From: Vulcanimicrobiota bacterium | GTDB taxonomy: Bacteria > Vulcanimicrobiota > Vulcanimicrobiia > Vulcanimicrobiales > Vulcanimicrobiaceae | Direction of reading: 5' to 3' | Length of the DNA stretch: 6,388 nt | NCBI GenBank assembly: GCA_019245275.1 | Contig: JAFARW010000047.1 | Location: forward strand, 1-6,388 | Shown: in pieces, positions 1 through 5,944 of the stretch | How positions within the stretch are numbered: position 1 is the stretch's first letter | Layout: every line of letters begins with the position of its first letter | Position numbers and translations under genes: made by a program | The notes under the pieces: generated by a model | The model's input: the letters and a program-made list of their open reading frames with translations, nothing else | Told to the model about the DNA's origin: nothing | The model's database searches: none

Positions 1-539
1 GCTAGCTGATCGGCGCGACTCCCGAGTGGGATTCCGCGGCGCCGAATGTGACCGACGCCGAGCGCGAACAGTTTTTTCGCCGGCATCAATCGAAAGTGAT
101 TCGCACCGACTTTAGCGCGCAGAAATTCGGCGTGCTTTTGAATGGAGTAGCCCTGCGGCACCTTCAGCGTCGTCCAGAGCCGGTACGAGCTTCCAGGAGT
201 TGCTGCTTCCGTCGTGCGAATCACGACGTGGCCTGAAAACGGATCTTCTCCCGCCATGTAATCAAACGCGGCGTCAAGTTTATCGGGATCGATCTGCCAG
301 GCAATGAGCGCGCCATCAGCGAGGCTCGTCGCCATCAGCGTCTGCCGCACGCGGCGAATCGTTCCCGCTTCGAGCATCGTCCGAATTCGCTCGAGCACCA
401 TCTCGACCGGCAACGCGGCGCGACGCGCGATCTCTCCAAACGGATCCTCTTGAAACCCGGCGAGACGGTCCTCGGAAACCGCTAGAATTGCGGCGTTCAT
501 CGGATCGCTAACCGAGGCCGGGACTTCGCCGAGGAGCAT
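1..539 (-). CDS. AsnC/Lrp-fold protein, siroheme-decarboxylase-like (AhbA/AhbB/NirD-L type), 3' end missing
   Basis: The reverse strand reads open from an ATG at 537-539 (in-frame TAA at 549-551 just upstream) to the left edge, giving 179 residues with no stop, so the C-terminus is outside the window. An internal ATG at 498-500 is an alternative start; neither has a convincing Shine-Dalgarno. Residues about 33-68 look like the winged-helix HTH of the AsnC/siroheme decarboxylase group: PFGEIARRAALPVEMVLERI followed by an EAGTIRRVRQ turn, where the family typically has 'GxIRR'. The remainder fits an AsnC-type ligand domain (SYRLWTTLKVP, then MPAKKLFALGVGHIRRRG). In known members these domains decarboxylate siroheme on the route to heme or heme d1; plain Lrp/AsnC regulators share the fold. 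The sequence alone does not decide between enzyme and regulator, and no other heme gene is visible. It lies 52 bases downstream of the next minus-strand gene and may be co-transcribed with it. Confidence 0.62.
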   Translation of the reverse strand, partial: MLLGEVPASVSDPMNAAILAVSEDRLAGFQEDPFGEIARRAALPVEMVLERIRTMLEAGTIRRVRQTLMATSLADGALIAWQIDPDKLDAAFDYMAGEDPFSGHVVIRTTEAATPGSSYRLWTTLKVPQGYSIQKHAEFLRAKVGANHFRLMPAKKLFALGVGHIRRRGIPLGSRADQL

Positions 540-591
540 GACGCGGTATTACCCGTTCGAACGGCGTTGCACTGCCGCGCTGGTGGGCGCC

Positions 592-1068
592 TCAGCGCGT
601 CGGATGCGTCTGCTCGTAAATCTGCTTGATTTGCCGACCTCGGAACGCGTACGTCCGGACGATGCTCGTCTCACATTCATCATTGGCGCACGAATCCACG
701 TAGAGCAACCGGTTAGCAAAGCGGACGTGAATCGCGCCAGGGCCTGCGCCCCAATCGCCGCCCCAATCTGCGTGGCCGACCGTTTGCACGAATTTCGCAT
801 TCCCCCCTCGGACGTCGTAGAGGTATGCCGCGGACGTTCCACCCACGGGGAAGTCGCATCCGATCGTGACGACGGCTTGCCGCGTACCCGGACGCAGACT
901 GCCTTCTTTGACCGTCACAACATACACGTCGAAGCCAACCGTCATTTTCTTATCGAGGTATGAGTACTTGCCTTGGCGGATCAGTGCCGGAACGGGAACA
1001 TTGCCGCTACAGGGAATGCGATAGTAATTGAAGTTCATGAAATCGACGGCGAGGAGCATCGGCAGCAT
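592..1068 (-). CDS. Small beta-rich protein of unknown function, probably an exported domain without its signal peptide
   Basis: The frame runs from a GTG at 1071, an ATG at 1068 or later ATGs (1059, 1038) to a TGA at 592-594; the ATG at 1068 is preferred because AAGG lies seven bases upstream. An in-frame TAA just before the GTG closes the frame. From 1068 the product is 158 residues. I do not recognise a named family with confidence. The pattern (DFMNFNYYRIPC, an FDVYVVTVKEGSLRPGTRQA strand pair, then VGGTSAAYLYDVRGG and a C-terminal VRTYAFRGRQIKQI) resembles small secreted VCBS-like domains of the 'DFxNFxY ... G(D)xxGxG..AVV ... VxTYxxxG' kind. Four cysteines (in RIPC, IGCDF, SCANDEC) fit an oxidising periplasm. 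Such proteins normally carry a signal peptide, but here only about 8-9 residues precede the conserved block and none are basic. The antisense frame over the same region (538-963, plus) is arginine-rich and without a recognisable pattern. Confidence 0.62.
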   Translation of the reverse strand: MLPMLLAVDFMNFNYYRIPCSGNVPVPALIRQGKYSYLDKKMTVGFDVYVVTVKEGSLRPGTRQAVVTIGCDFPVGGTSAAYLYDVRGGNAKFVQTVGHADWGGDWGAGPGAIHVRFANRLLYVDSCANDECETSIVRTYAFRGRQIKQIYEQTHPTR

Positions 1069-1071
1069 CAC

Positions 1072-2517
1072 ATGACCTTACGGTTTGCCTTGATTTGTCT
1101 TGCCGTCGCGATGCTGTCGTCTGCAGGCCGCGCTGCGTCGACTGCCGTGCTGCATTACACGTCGTGCGCCGGTATTCAGAGCGCCCACGATGCAAAGTGT
1201 GCATCTCTTCGCGTTTTTGAGAATCGCGAAAAACACTTGGGACGGCAAATCACGCTTAGCATCGTCGTGTTGCCGGCCAAAGAGCGCAACGCGGCTGCCA
1301 TCTTTGAGCTTTCCGGTGGCCCAGGTCAGTCGGCCATCGACGATGTGCCGTTCGTCGCTCAGCAATTCCAAGAGCTGCGTCGATCGCATGATCTTGTTTT
1401 TGTCGCGCAGCGTGGCACGCGCTACTCGCACCAGCTGCAGTGCCCGCTCTACGTCGACCCCGCCACGTACTTTAGGGAACTCTTCCCGTCCGCGCCGTTA
1501 CAAGTGTGCCGAGCACGACTGGCGCGCTTCGCTGATCTCAATGAGTACGGCACTTCAATTGCCGCTGACGATTTGGACGATGCGCGTTCTGCGCTTGGAT
1601 ACGACAAGATCGAACTATACGGGGGCTCATACGGCACCGAAGCGGCGCAGGTTTACGCGCGCCGTCACCCGGCGCACGTGCGCGCAATCCTTCTCGAAAG
1701 CGTCGCGACGACGAACTTTCTCGTGCCACTGCCTTATGCTCGGGGCGCACAGCGCGCTTTGGATCAGCTGTTCGCAGCTTGCGCAGCGGAAAGCGAGTGC
1801 CGGCGCGCATTTCCTTCGCTTCGCTCGCACTTCGCGACGCTCCTGAATCGCTTCGGTCGCAGTGGACTCCATGTGAAGCTCGGGGGCCGCAACTTGACGC
1901 TCTCCCATGACGTCTTTGTCGATCGCTTGCGGCAACTGTTGTACAGTCCGCAGATCGCGCGCATGGTACCGATCGTCATCGAGGATGCCTACAGCGGCAA
2001 CGCGCAGCCGCTTGCGACCGCGCTCGATTTGATCACGAAGTCATTCGCGGACAGCCTTTCTTGGGGGATGAGCATGTCGGTCAACTGTTCCGAAGACGAC
2101 GCGTTCATAACGCCGGCCGCAGCTTTGGCAGCCGGCCGCAATACGTTCTTGGGTACCGCTCGCACCGCCGCGCAGCATCGCGCCTGTTTGACTTGGCACG
2201 TTAAGCCGGCCCCGCGCAGCTATTTGGAGCCGGTGCGGAGCAACGCACCCATCCTGATGCTTTCCGGAAGCGATGACCCGGCGACGCCGCCGCAATATGC
2301 ATTGACGCAGCTGCGTTATTATCCGAATGGCCGCGTGATTTCGATCCCGCACGGTGGCCATGACAACGAAACCTCGTGCCTCGATCGCATCCGGGTCGCA
2401 TTCCTGGGCTCCGCAGATGCGAAGGCGGTCGATGCAAGATGCATTGAGGCGTTCAGGCGGCCGCCATTCATCCTGACCGATAAAGAACTGAACGCTCTAT
2501 TTGCGAGCGTTCAGTGA
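1072..2517 (+). CDS. Secreted S33-family alpha/beta hydrolase (tripeptidyl-aminopeptidase-like, TAP C-terminal domain)
   Basis: 481 residues from the ATG at 1072, chosen because a signal peptide begins exactly there (MTLRFALICLAVAML, cleavage probably after AGRAA near residue 22); the frame also opens at 973, but those 33 residues are polar. GAGGAG at 1051-1056 is a rather distant (15-base) ribosome binding site. The alpha/beta-hydrolase core shows an oxyanion-hole loop SGGPGQS (81-87), the family's 'DxRGTGxS' block in altered form (AQRGTRYS, 112-119), a nucleophile elbow GGSYG with Ser186, the acid in SGSDDPATPP (Asp402 likely) and His430 in PHGGHD. VNCSED (337-342) and a late CLDRI...C pattern are typical of the TAP-like C-terminal region. 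Ten cysteines remain in the mature protein, consistent with disulfides outside the cytoplasm. Family members release N-terminal peptides or hydrolyse esters/amides; the substrate here cannot be read. Head-to-head with the previous gene, convergent with the TolC-like gene. Confidence 0.88.
   Translation: MTLRFALICLAVAMLSSAGRAASTAVLHYTSCAGIQSAHDAKCASLRVFENREKHLGRQITLSIVVLPAKERNAAAIFELSGGPGQSAIDDVPFVAQQFQELRRSHDLVFVAQRGTRYSHQLQCPLYVDPATYFRELFPSAPLQVCRARLARFADLNEYGTSIAADDLDDARSALGYDKIELYGGSYGTEAAQVYARRHPAHVRAILLESVATTNFLVPLPYARGAQRALDQLFAACAAESECRRAFPSLRSHFATLLNRFGRSGLHVKLGGRNLTLSHDVFVDRLRQLLYSPQIARMVPIVIEDAYSGNAQPLATALDLITKSFADSLSWGMSMSVNCSEDDAFITPAAALAAGRNTFLGTARTAAQHRACLTWHVKPAPRSYLEPVRSNAPILMLSGSDDPATPPQYALTQLRYYPNGRVISIPHGGHDNETSCLDRIRVAFLGSADAKAVDARCIEAFRRPPFILTDKELNALFASVQ
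2478..2515 (-). terminator. Inverted repeat, likely terminator of the efflux operon
   Basis: A perfect 11-base-pair stem, ACTGAACGCTC (2487-2497) and GAGCGTTCAGT (2505-2515), with a 7-base loop, starts 21 bases past the TolC-like stop codon on the minus strand. In that direction it is followed by the T-rich run TTCTTTA, a weak version of an intrinsic terminator tail. In the plus direction it covers the last codons and the first base of the stop codon of the hydrolase and is not followed by Ts, so for that gene it could at most stabilise the mRNA 3' end. Confidence 0.45.
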
Positions 2518-2536
2518 GATGAGACTCTTGAGGCCT

Positions 2537-4009
2537 TTACGTGGCGGCGGCTAAATCGTTTTCGCCGAGCGCGTAGAGATAGTTTTGCTCTGCTTGACGC
2601 AGGGCGTAAATCGCCGTCAAGTGGTCGGTCTGCGCCTGCGTAATCGCAACCTGCGCGTTCAATAACAGCGGCAACGTCGTCACGCCCGCGCGATACTGTG
2701 CCTGCGTCGCGCGCAGCACTACGACCGCCTTACTCAACTCAGCCTGCGTCTGATCGAGAGCGGCTTGCGCCGAGACGAGATTCGCGAGCGCTTGCCGCAC
2801 GTTCAACTGAATTCCGAGAAATGTGTTTTGAAAATTCGCGCTCGCGATATCGAGGTTCGCTTGCGCCTGTGCACTTTGCGCTCCCGTCATGCCTTGGTCG
2901 TAAATCGGGATCGAGAGAGCCGCGCCGATGCTATTCGAACTGCGAAAATCACCACCCACTGCGTTCGTGGATGCAACTCCGTACGATCCGTTGCCGACTA
3001 GACTCGGAAAGAGGCCCAATCGCGCCGCGCGCAGCGAATCCCGCGCCGACCGTACCGAACGGTCAGCCGCGTCGTAATCCGGCCGCAGAGCGACCGCCCG
3101 TATGATGGCGGCATCGTAGGTGAGCAGCGGCGCCTGCAACAGTGACGCGTTCGGATTGGCAGGCGTATCGTCGATCGGTTCAACGTCTGTATCCGCGTCT
3201 AAACCGATCGTATTGGCGAAGGTGGCGTACGCCGAAATTTCGGTGCCTTGCGCTTTTACCAATGAAACCCGCGCCTGCGCGGTCGGGAATTGCGCCGTCG
3301 CCAAATCCGATTGTGCGGCGGTGCCGGCTCGTATTTGAGCCGCGACGAGGTTTTCTTGAACTTGGTTTTGACGAACGATTTCCACCGCTAAGAGCGTCGC
3401 TCGATGCGCTTGCAGCGCGTTGTAGTATGCCTGCGCAACGTTGAAGGCCGTTGTCTGGAGAGAACGCTTGAGGTTGTCGACCGAGCCGATCTCGCTTTCG
3501 CTTGCGGCTCGAATTTGATTGGCGACTCTACCGCCGTCGAAGATCAATTGGCGTAGATTCGCATTCAGCGAATTGCTTGTGAACGAACCGCCGCGCGTAA
3601 CGGTGCCGCCGGTGCCGAGCGATTGGCTCGATGATGCGTTGTTGGTGTGCTGAGTTGTTCCCGTCGCGGAGAGGCTTGGTAATTCGGGAACGCGTGCGAG
3701 CCGCACGTTCGCCTGTGCAAGTTCGACTTGCGCTCGCGCCGTCGCCATAGCAGGTGCTTTTGCGACCGCGATGTCGATCGCTTGACCCAGTGTGATGTGT
3801 TGGGGCACGCCCGGAACGGCCTTAACGGTAGCGATTCCGGGAGCCGGCGTACCGTAAGCCGGATACGGCAACGCCGGGGCCGCCGTCGGTGACGGAAGCG
3901 GAGTCGGCGTTGGCGAGGCAGCGACCGCCTTGGCGCCAGAGCCAAGACCGGTGGCGGGCAGGATTAAACCGAGCGCGATTGCGATCGCGAATAGCGGCGT
4001 TTTCTTCAT
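2537..4009 (-). CDS. TolC-family outer membrane efflux channel (OEP repeats)
   Basis: 490 residues from the ATG at 4007-4009, where a signal peptide starts (MKKTPLFAIAIALGLILP, cleavage near AVAA at 28-31); 21 extra in-frame residues upstream overlap the preceding gene and are not signal-like. No lipobox cysteine, and no cysteine anywhere. Residues about 32-68 form a Pro/Ala/Thr linker. Two outer-membrane-efflux repeats follow: about 72-270, with LRQLIFDGGRVANQI (152-166) marking a strand-to-helix turn, and about 298-482, with LSIPIYDQGMTGAQSAQAQA (365-384) and YRAGVTTLPLLLNAQVAITQ (439-458). Long Ala/Gln-rich helices and the length agree with the family (about 400-500). The trimer should form an outer-membrane barrel and periplasmic tunnel that exports substrates delivered by an adaptor and pump. 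Only 4 bases separate it from the adaptor stop codon and it lacks its own close ribosome binding site, so translational coupling is likely. Confidence 0.92.
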   Translation of the reverse strand: MKKTPLFAIAIALGLILPATGLGSGAKAVAASPTPTPLPSPTAAPALPYPAYGTPAPGIATVKAVPGVPQHITLGQAIDIAVAKAPAMATARAQVELAQANVRLARVPELPSLSATGTTQHTNNASSSQSLGTGGTVTRGGSFTSNSLNANLRQLIFDGGRVANQIRAASESEIGSVDNLKRSLQTTAFNVAQAYYNALQAHRATLLAVEIVRQNQVQENLVAAQIRAGTAAQSDLATAQFPTAQARVSLVKAQGTEISAYATFANTIGLDADTDVEPIDDTPANPNASLLQAPLLTYDAAIIRAVALRPDYDAADRSVRSARDSLRAARLGLFPSLVGNGSYGVASTNAVGGDFRSSNSIGAALSIPIYDQGMTGAQSAQAQANLDIASANFQNTFLGIQLNVRQALANLVSAQAALDQTQAELSKAVVVLRATQAQYRAGVTTLPLLLNAQVAITQAQTDHLTAIYALRQAEQNYLYALGENDLAAAT

Positions 4010-4013
4010 ATTT

Positions 4014-5294
4014 TTAGTGCGCGACGCGCCCTCCGCTGCTGACCGCAACAACGCTGCCATTTTGCAGCGCATCGGGGCGAGTCGTGATCACTTGCGTTCC
4101 GGGCGTGATCTGCGGACTGCGCACTTCGCTCAGCGTATCCGTCTGTATGCCGACGACAACCGGAACTTCCTTCGCTTTATTGTCCTGGACGATGAAGACG
4201 CTGTTCCCGCGCTCCGTTTGCGCGACTGCAGATCGCGGCACGACGATCGCGCCCGGATGACGTTCTTTTTGAATCGTCACTGAAACGAGCATGCCGCCGC
4301 GCAAAAGATCGCCGGGGTTCGGTTGCCGCATCCGCGCACGATATGAGAGCGTTCCCTGCGTGGGCACGGCATTCACATCGCTGATCGTACCGCGGAACGA
4401 ACGGCCCGCAAGCGATGAAGTCGCAAACGTGACCGGCGTGCCGGGATGAACGTATCCCAAGTCTTCATCGGGAACGTTGATGTTGATGTAGACGACGTCT
4501 ACCTGAGAAAGCTGCAGTACCGGCGTTTGCGGAGTCGATTGCGCGCCGGGGTCCAACAAACGCTGGGTGATGACGCCGCCGAACGGCGCGTAGAGCGATG
4601 TCTGTCCGATTTGAATCTCGAGCGCATGCGCTGCCGCTTGCGCGGAAGCAGCCGCCGCGCGATCCGATTGGGCCGTCGCTGCCTGTACTTGCGTCTGTCC
4701 CGTATTCGACTGCGCGGTTACAAGTGCAGCTGCGTCGTTTTGCACCTTCTGCTGCGCCGCAACGTACGATGCGCGAGCCGATTCGAGGGCAGCTTGCGAA
4801 ACATAACCCTGCCGGAAGAGCGTGGCATTCTGGTTGTACGTCAACTGCGCGTTCGCAAGCGCCGCTTTATCGCTTTGAAGCGTTGTTTGTGCGGTTGCAA
4901 CACCGCCGATCGTTTGCTGCTGCGTCAACGGAACGTTGAGCTCGGAGCTGCGCGCATGCGCCGCCGCCTGAGCAATGATCGCCTCCTGCTGTGCGAGTTG
5001 CGCGCTGAGATTCGAGTCGTCAACTTTGGCGAGCAGCTGCCCGGCGCTCACGCGATCGCCTTCATTTACATAGATGCCGACGAGCGGGCCGGCCTGCTGG
5101 ACTGCGAGAGTCGACTGATGCAACGGCGCGACCTGTCCGTCAAGACTCAAGAAGGTTGCAATGTCGCGGCGCGCCGCCATCGCGGTGTCCACGTTGAGGG
5201 GCGGCGGCCCGTGTTGCGCTTGGCCGCGGCCTCCGCAACCCGCAAGCGCGGCCGCGAAAACCACAGCCGCGATCGCTAGAAATCTATACAGCAT
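4014..5294 (-). CDS. RND-type periplasmic adaptor lipoprotein (membrane fusion protein, HlyD/AcrA family)
   Basis: 426 residues. The ATG at 5292-5294 is chosen over an in-frame one at 5324 because AAGGAG (5299-5304) lies four bases upstream and a lipoprotein signal begins there, ending in the lipobox LAGC with Cys20 as the acylated residue. Order of domains: first beta/lipoyl half (about 50-93, GQVAPLHQSTLAVQQAGPLV then NEGDRVSAGQLLAKVDDS); an Ala/Gln-rich helical hairpin (about 95-230), with LFRQGYVSQAALESARA matching the tip motif that docks on TolC; second lipoyl half (LYAPFGGVITQRLLDPGAQS, 234-253); beta-barrel (about 262-345); membrane-proximal domain (IVVPRSAVAQ, 350-359, to the end). 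It should be anchored in the inner membrane and bridge a pump to the outer-membrane channel encoded next. The hairpin looks longer than the roughly 75-residue one of AcrA. No pump gene is in the window. Confidence 0.93.
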   Translation of the reverse strand: MLYRFLAIAAVVFAAALAGCGGRGQAQHGPPPLNVDTAMAARRDIATFLSLDGQVAPLHQSTLAVQQAGPLVGIYVNEGDRVSAGQLLAKVDDSNLSAQLAQQEAIIAQAAAHARSSELNVPLTQQQTIGGVATAQTTLQSDKAALANAQLTYNQNATLFRQGYVSQAALESARASYVAAQQKVQNDAAALVTAQSNTGQTQVQAATAQSDRAAAASAQAAAHALEIQIGQTSLYAPFGGVITQRLLDPGAQSTPQTPVLQLSQVDVVYININVPDEDLGYVHPGTPVTFATSSLAGRSFRGTISDVNAVPTQGTLSYRARMRQPNPGDLLRGGMLVSVTIQKERHPGAIVVPRSAVAQTERGNSVFIVQDNKAKEVPVVVGIQTDTLSEVRSPQITPGTQVITTRPDALQNGSVVAVSSGGRVAH

Positions 5295-5298
5295 GCTG

Positions 5299-5304
5299 CT
5301 CCTT
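5299..5304 (-). promoter_or_regulatory. Ribosome binding site of the adaptor gene
   Basis: AAGGAG on the minus strand, four bases before the ATG at 5294. It fixes the adaptor start, which also coincides with the lipoprotein signal. Confidence 0.75.
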
Positions 5305-5339
5305 GCCTGAAATGGTTTCACCACCTATTACGTTCGCAA

Positions 5340-5359
5340 CCCCGTTTTGATTCACGGGG
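5340..5359. repeat. Inverted repeat in the efflux operon leader (possible operator or 5'-UTR hairpin)
   Basis: CCCCGT (5340-5345) and ACGGGG (5354-5359) form a perfect 6-base-pair stem around an 8-base loop. It lies between the putative promoter and the adaptor start. No T-run follows on either strand, so it is not an intrinsic terminator. A regulator-binding palindrome or an mRNA hairpin are both possible. Confidence 0.4.
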
Positions 5360-5395
5360 CTGCAAGAAGCCTGGCAAATCTTGCTGAGTAAGGGC

Positions 5396-5423
5396 ATAAA
5401 AAGCGCCCAAATAGGGTCGTCAA
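5396..5423 (-). promoter_or_regulatory. Putative sigma-70-like promoter of the efflux operon
   Basis: On the minus strand TTGACG (5418-5423, 5 of 6 to the -35 consensus) is followed after 16 bases by TTTTAT (5396-5401, 4 of 6 to the -10). Transcription would start near 5388-5390 and give a leader of about 95 bases. A small palindrome, CCC-5 bases-GGG (5406-5416), sits inside the spacer. Sigma-factor preferences in this lineage are unknown to me. Confidence 0.4.
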
Positions 5424-5469
5424 GGGCCTAAACGGGAGCGTGCGGGCGGTTGTTGTATTCTCCCGTGGC

Positions 5470-5865
5470 ATGGCAGCGAAACTCGACATCGGCCGCACCT
5501 ACGGCAGCCAGACGAGGGTCGAAGAGTGGATGACGGCGGAAAAGGCCGGCAACAAGGGCGCCGACGTTCTCTCCACGCCGCAGCTCATGCAGATGATCGA
5601 GGAAGCCGCGATGCATTGCATCGCCCCGATTTTGACGGGCGACCAGTTGACGGTCGCGACCCATATCGATCTCGAACATCGCAAACCCATCCCGGTCGGA
5701 TTCATCGTCCGCACTGAAGTCGAGGTCGTTCAAATCGACGGTCCGCGAGTTACATTCGCCGTGCAGGTCTTCGACGAACAAGAAAACGTGGCTGAAGGCA
5801 CGCACGAACGGTATATCATCGAACGCACGAAGTTTCTCGCAAAACTCGAAGACAAAATGACTTAG
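5470..5865 (+). CDS. Hotdog-fold acyl-CoA thioesterase, FlK (fluoroacetyl-CoA thioesterase)-like
   Basis: 131 residues from the ATG at 5470 to TAG at 5863-5865; an in-frame GTG at 5440 would add ten residues (RAVVVFSRG) that do not belong to the fold. No signal peptide, so cytoplasmic. The sequence follows the FlK pattern: ADVLSTPQLMQMIEEAA, a THIDLEHRKPIPVG strand-turn, then beta strands ending VAEGTHERYIIERTKFLAKL. Thr36, Glu44 and His70 are spaced 8 and 26 apart, the same as the FlK catalytic Thr42-Glu50-His76, so the active site appears intact. FlK hydrolyses fluoroacetyl-CoA, but most family homologues have unknown acyl-CoA substrates, so the fluoro-specific role should not be carried over. 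No Shine-Dalgarno precedes 5470; a TATTCT at 5456-5461 would place the transcript start close to the ATG, suggesting leaderless expression. It diverges from the efflux operon and shares its upstream region. Confidence 0.83.
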   Translation: MAAKLDIGRTYGSQTRVEEWMTAEKAGNKGADVLSTPQLMQMIEEAAMHCIAPILTGDQLTVATHIDLEHRKPIPVGFIVRTEVEVVQIDGPRVTFAVQVFDEQENVAEGTHERYIIERTKFLAKLEDKMT

Positions 5866-5892
5866 TTTCGCGTTACTCCGACGAGCCGAAAA

Positions 5893-5906
5893 GCGCCGTG
5901 TGGCGC
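5893..5906. repeat. Short GC-rich inverted repeat after the thioesterase gene
   Basis: GCGCC (5893-5897) and GGCGC (5902-5906) with a GTGT loop, 28 bases after the thioesterase stop. On the plus strand GCAAAAAC follows, with no T-run. On the minus strand TTTTC follows, but no minus-strand gene is known to end there. It may mark the end of the thioesterase transcript; weak evidence. Confidence 0.25.
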
Positions 5907-5944
5907 GCAAAAACGACGCAACTGCGTTTGACGGCTCGGGTTAC

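Noticed and set aside
538..963. 141-codon plus-strand frame opposite the small beta-rich protein
   Set aside because: Arg-rich, no pattern and no ribosome binding site; the minus frame shows alternating beta-strand patterning and plausible cysteines.
973..1071. N-terminal extension of the hydrolase to the ATG at 973
   Set aside because: The 33 extra residues are polar and lie before a clean signal peptide beginning at 1072; they overlap the opposite gene.
1100..1846. 248-codon plus-strand open frame inside the hydrolase gene
   Set aside because: Out-of-frame shadow, rich in Arg/Ser/Cys with no motif; the overlapping frame has a signal peptide and full catalytic triad.
2112..2140. Direct repeat GCCGGCCGCA (2112-2121 and 2131-2140)
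   Set aside because: Both copies lie in an alanine-rich stretch of the hydrolase and are explained by Ala codons in GC-rich DNA.
4446..5279. 277-codon plus-strand open frame across the adaptor gene
   Set aside because: Antisense shadow of the adaptor; arginine/leucine-rich low-information protein, while the minus frame has signal, lipobox and all family motifs.
5428..5910. 160-codon minus-strand frame opposite the thioesterase
   Set aside because: Antisense shadow; the plus frame carries the FlK triad at exact spacing.
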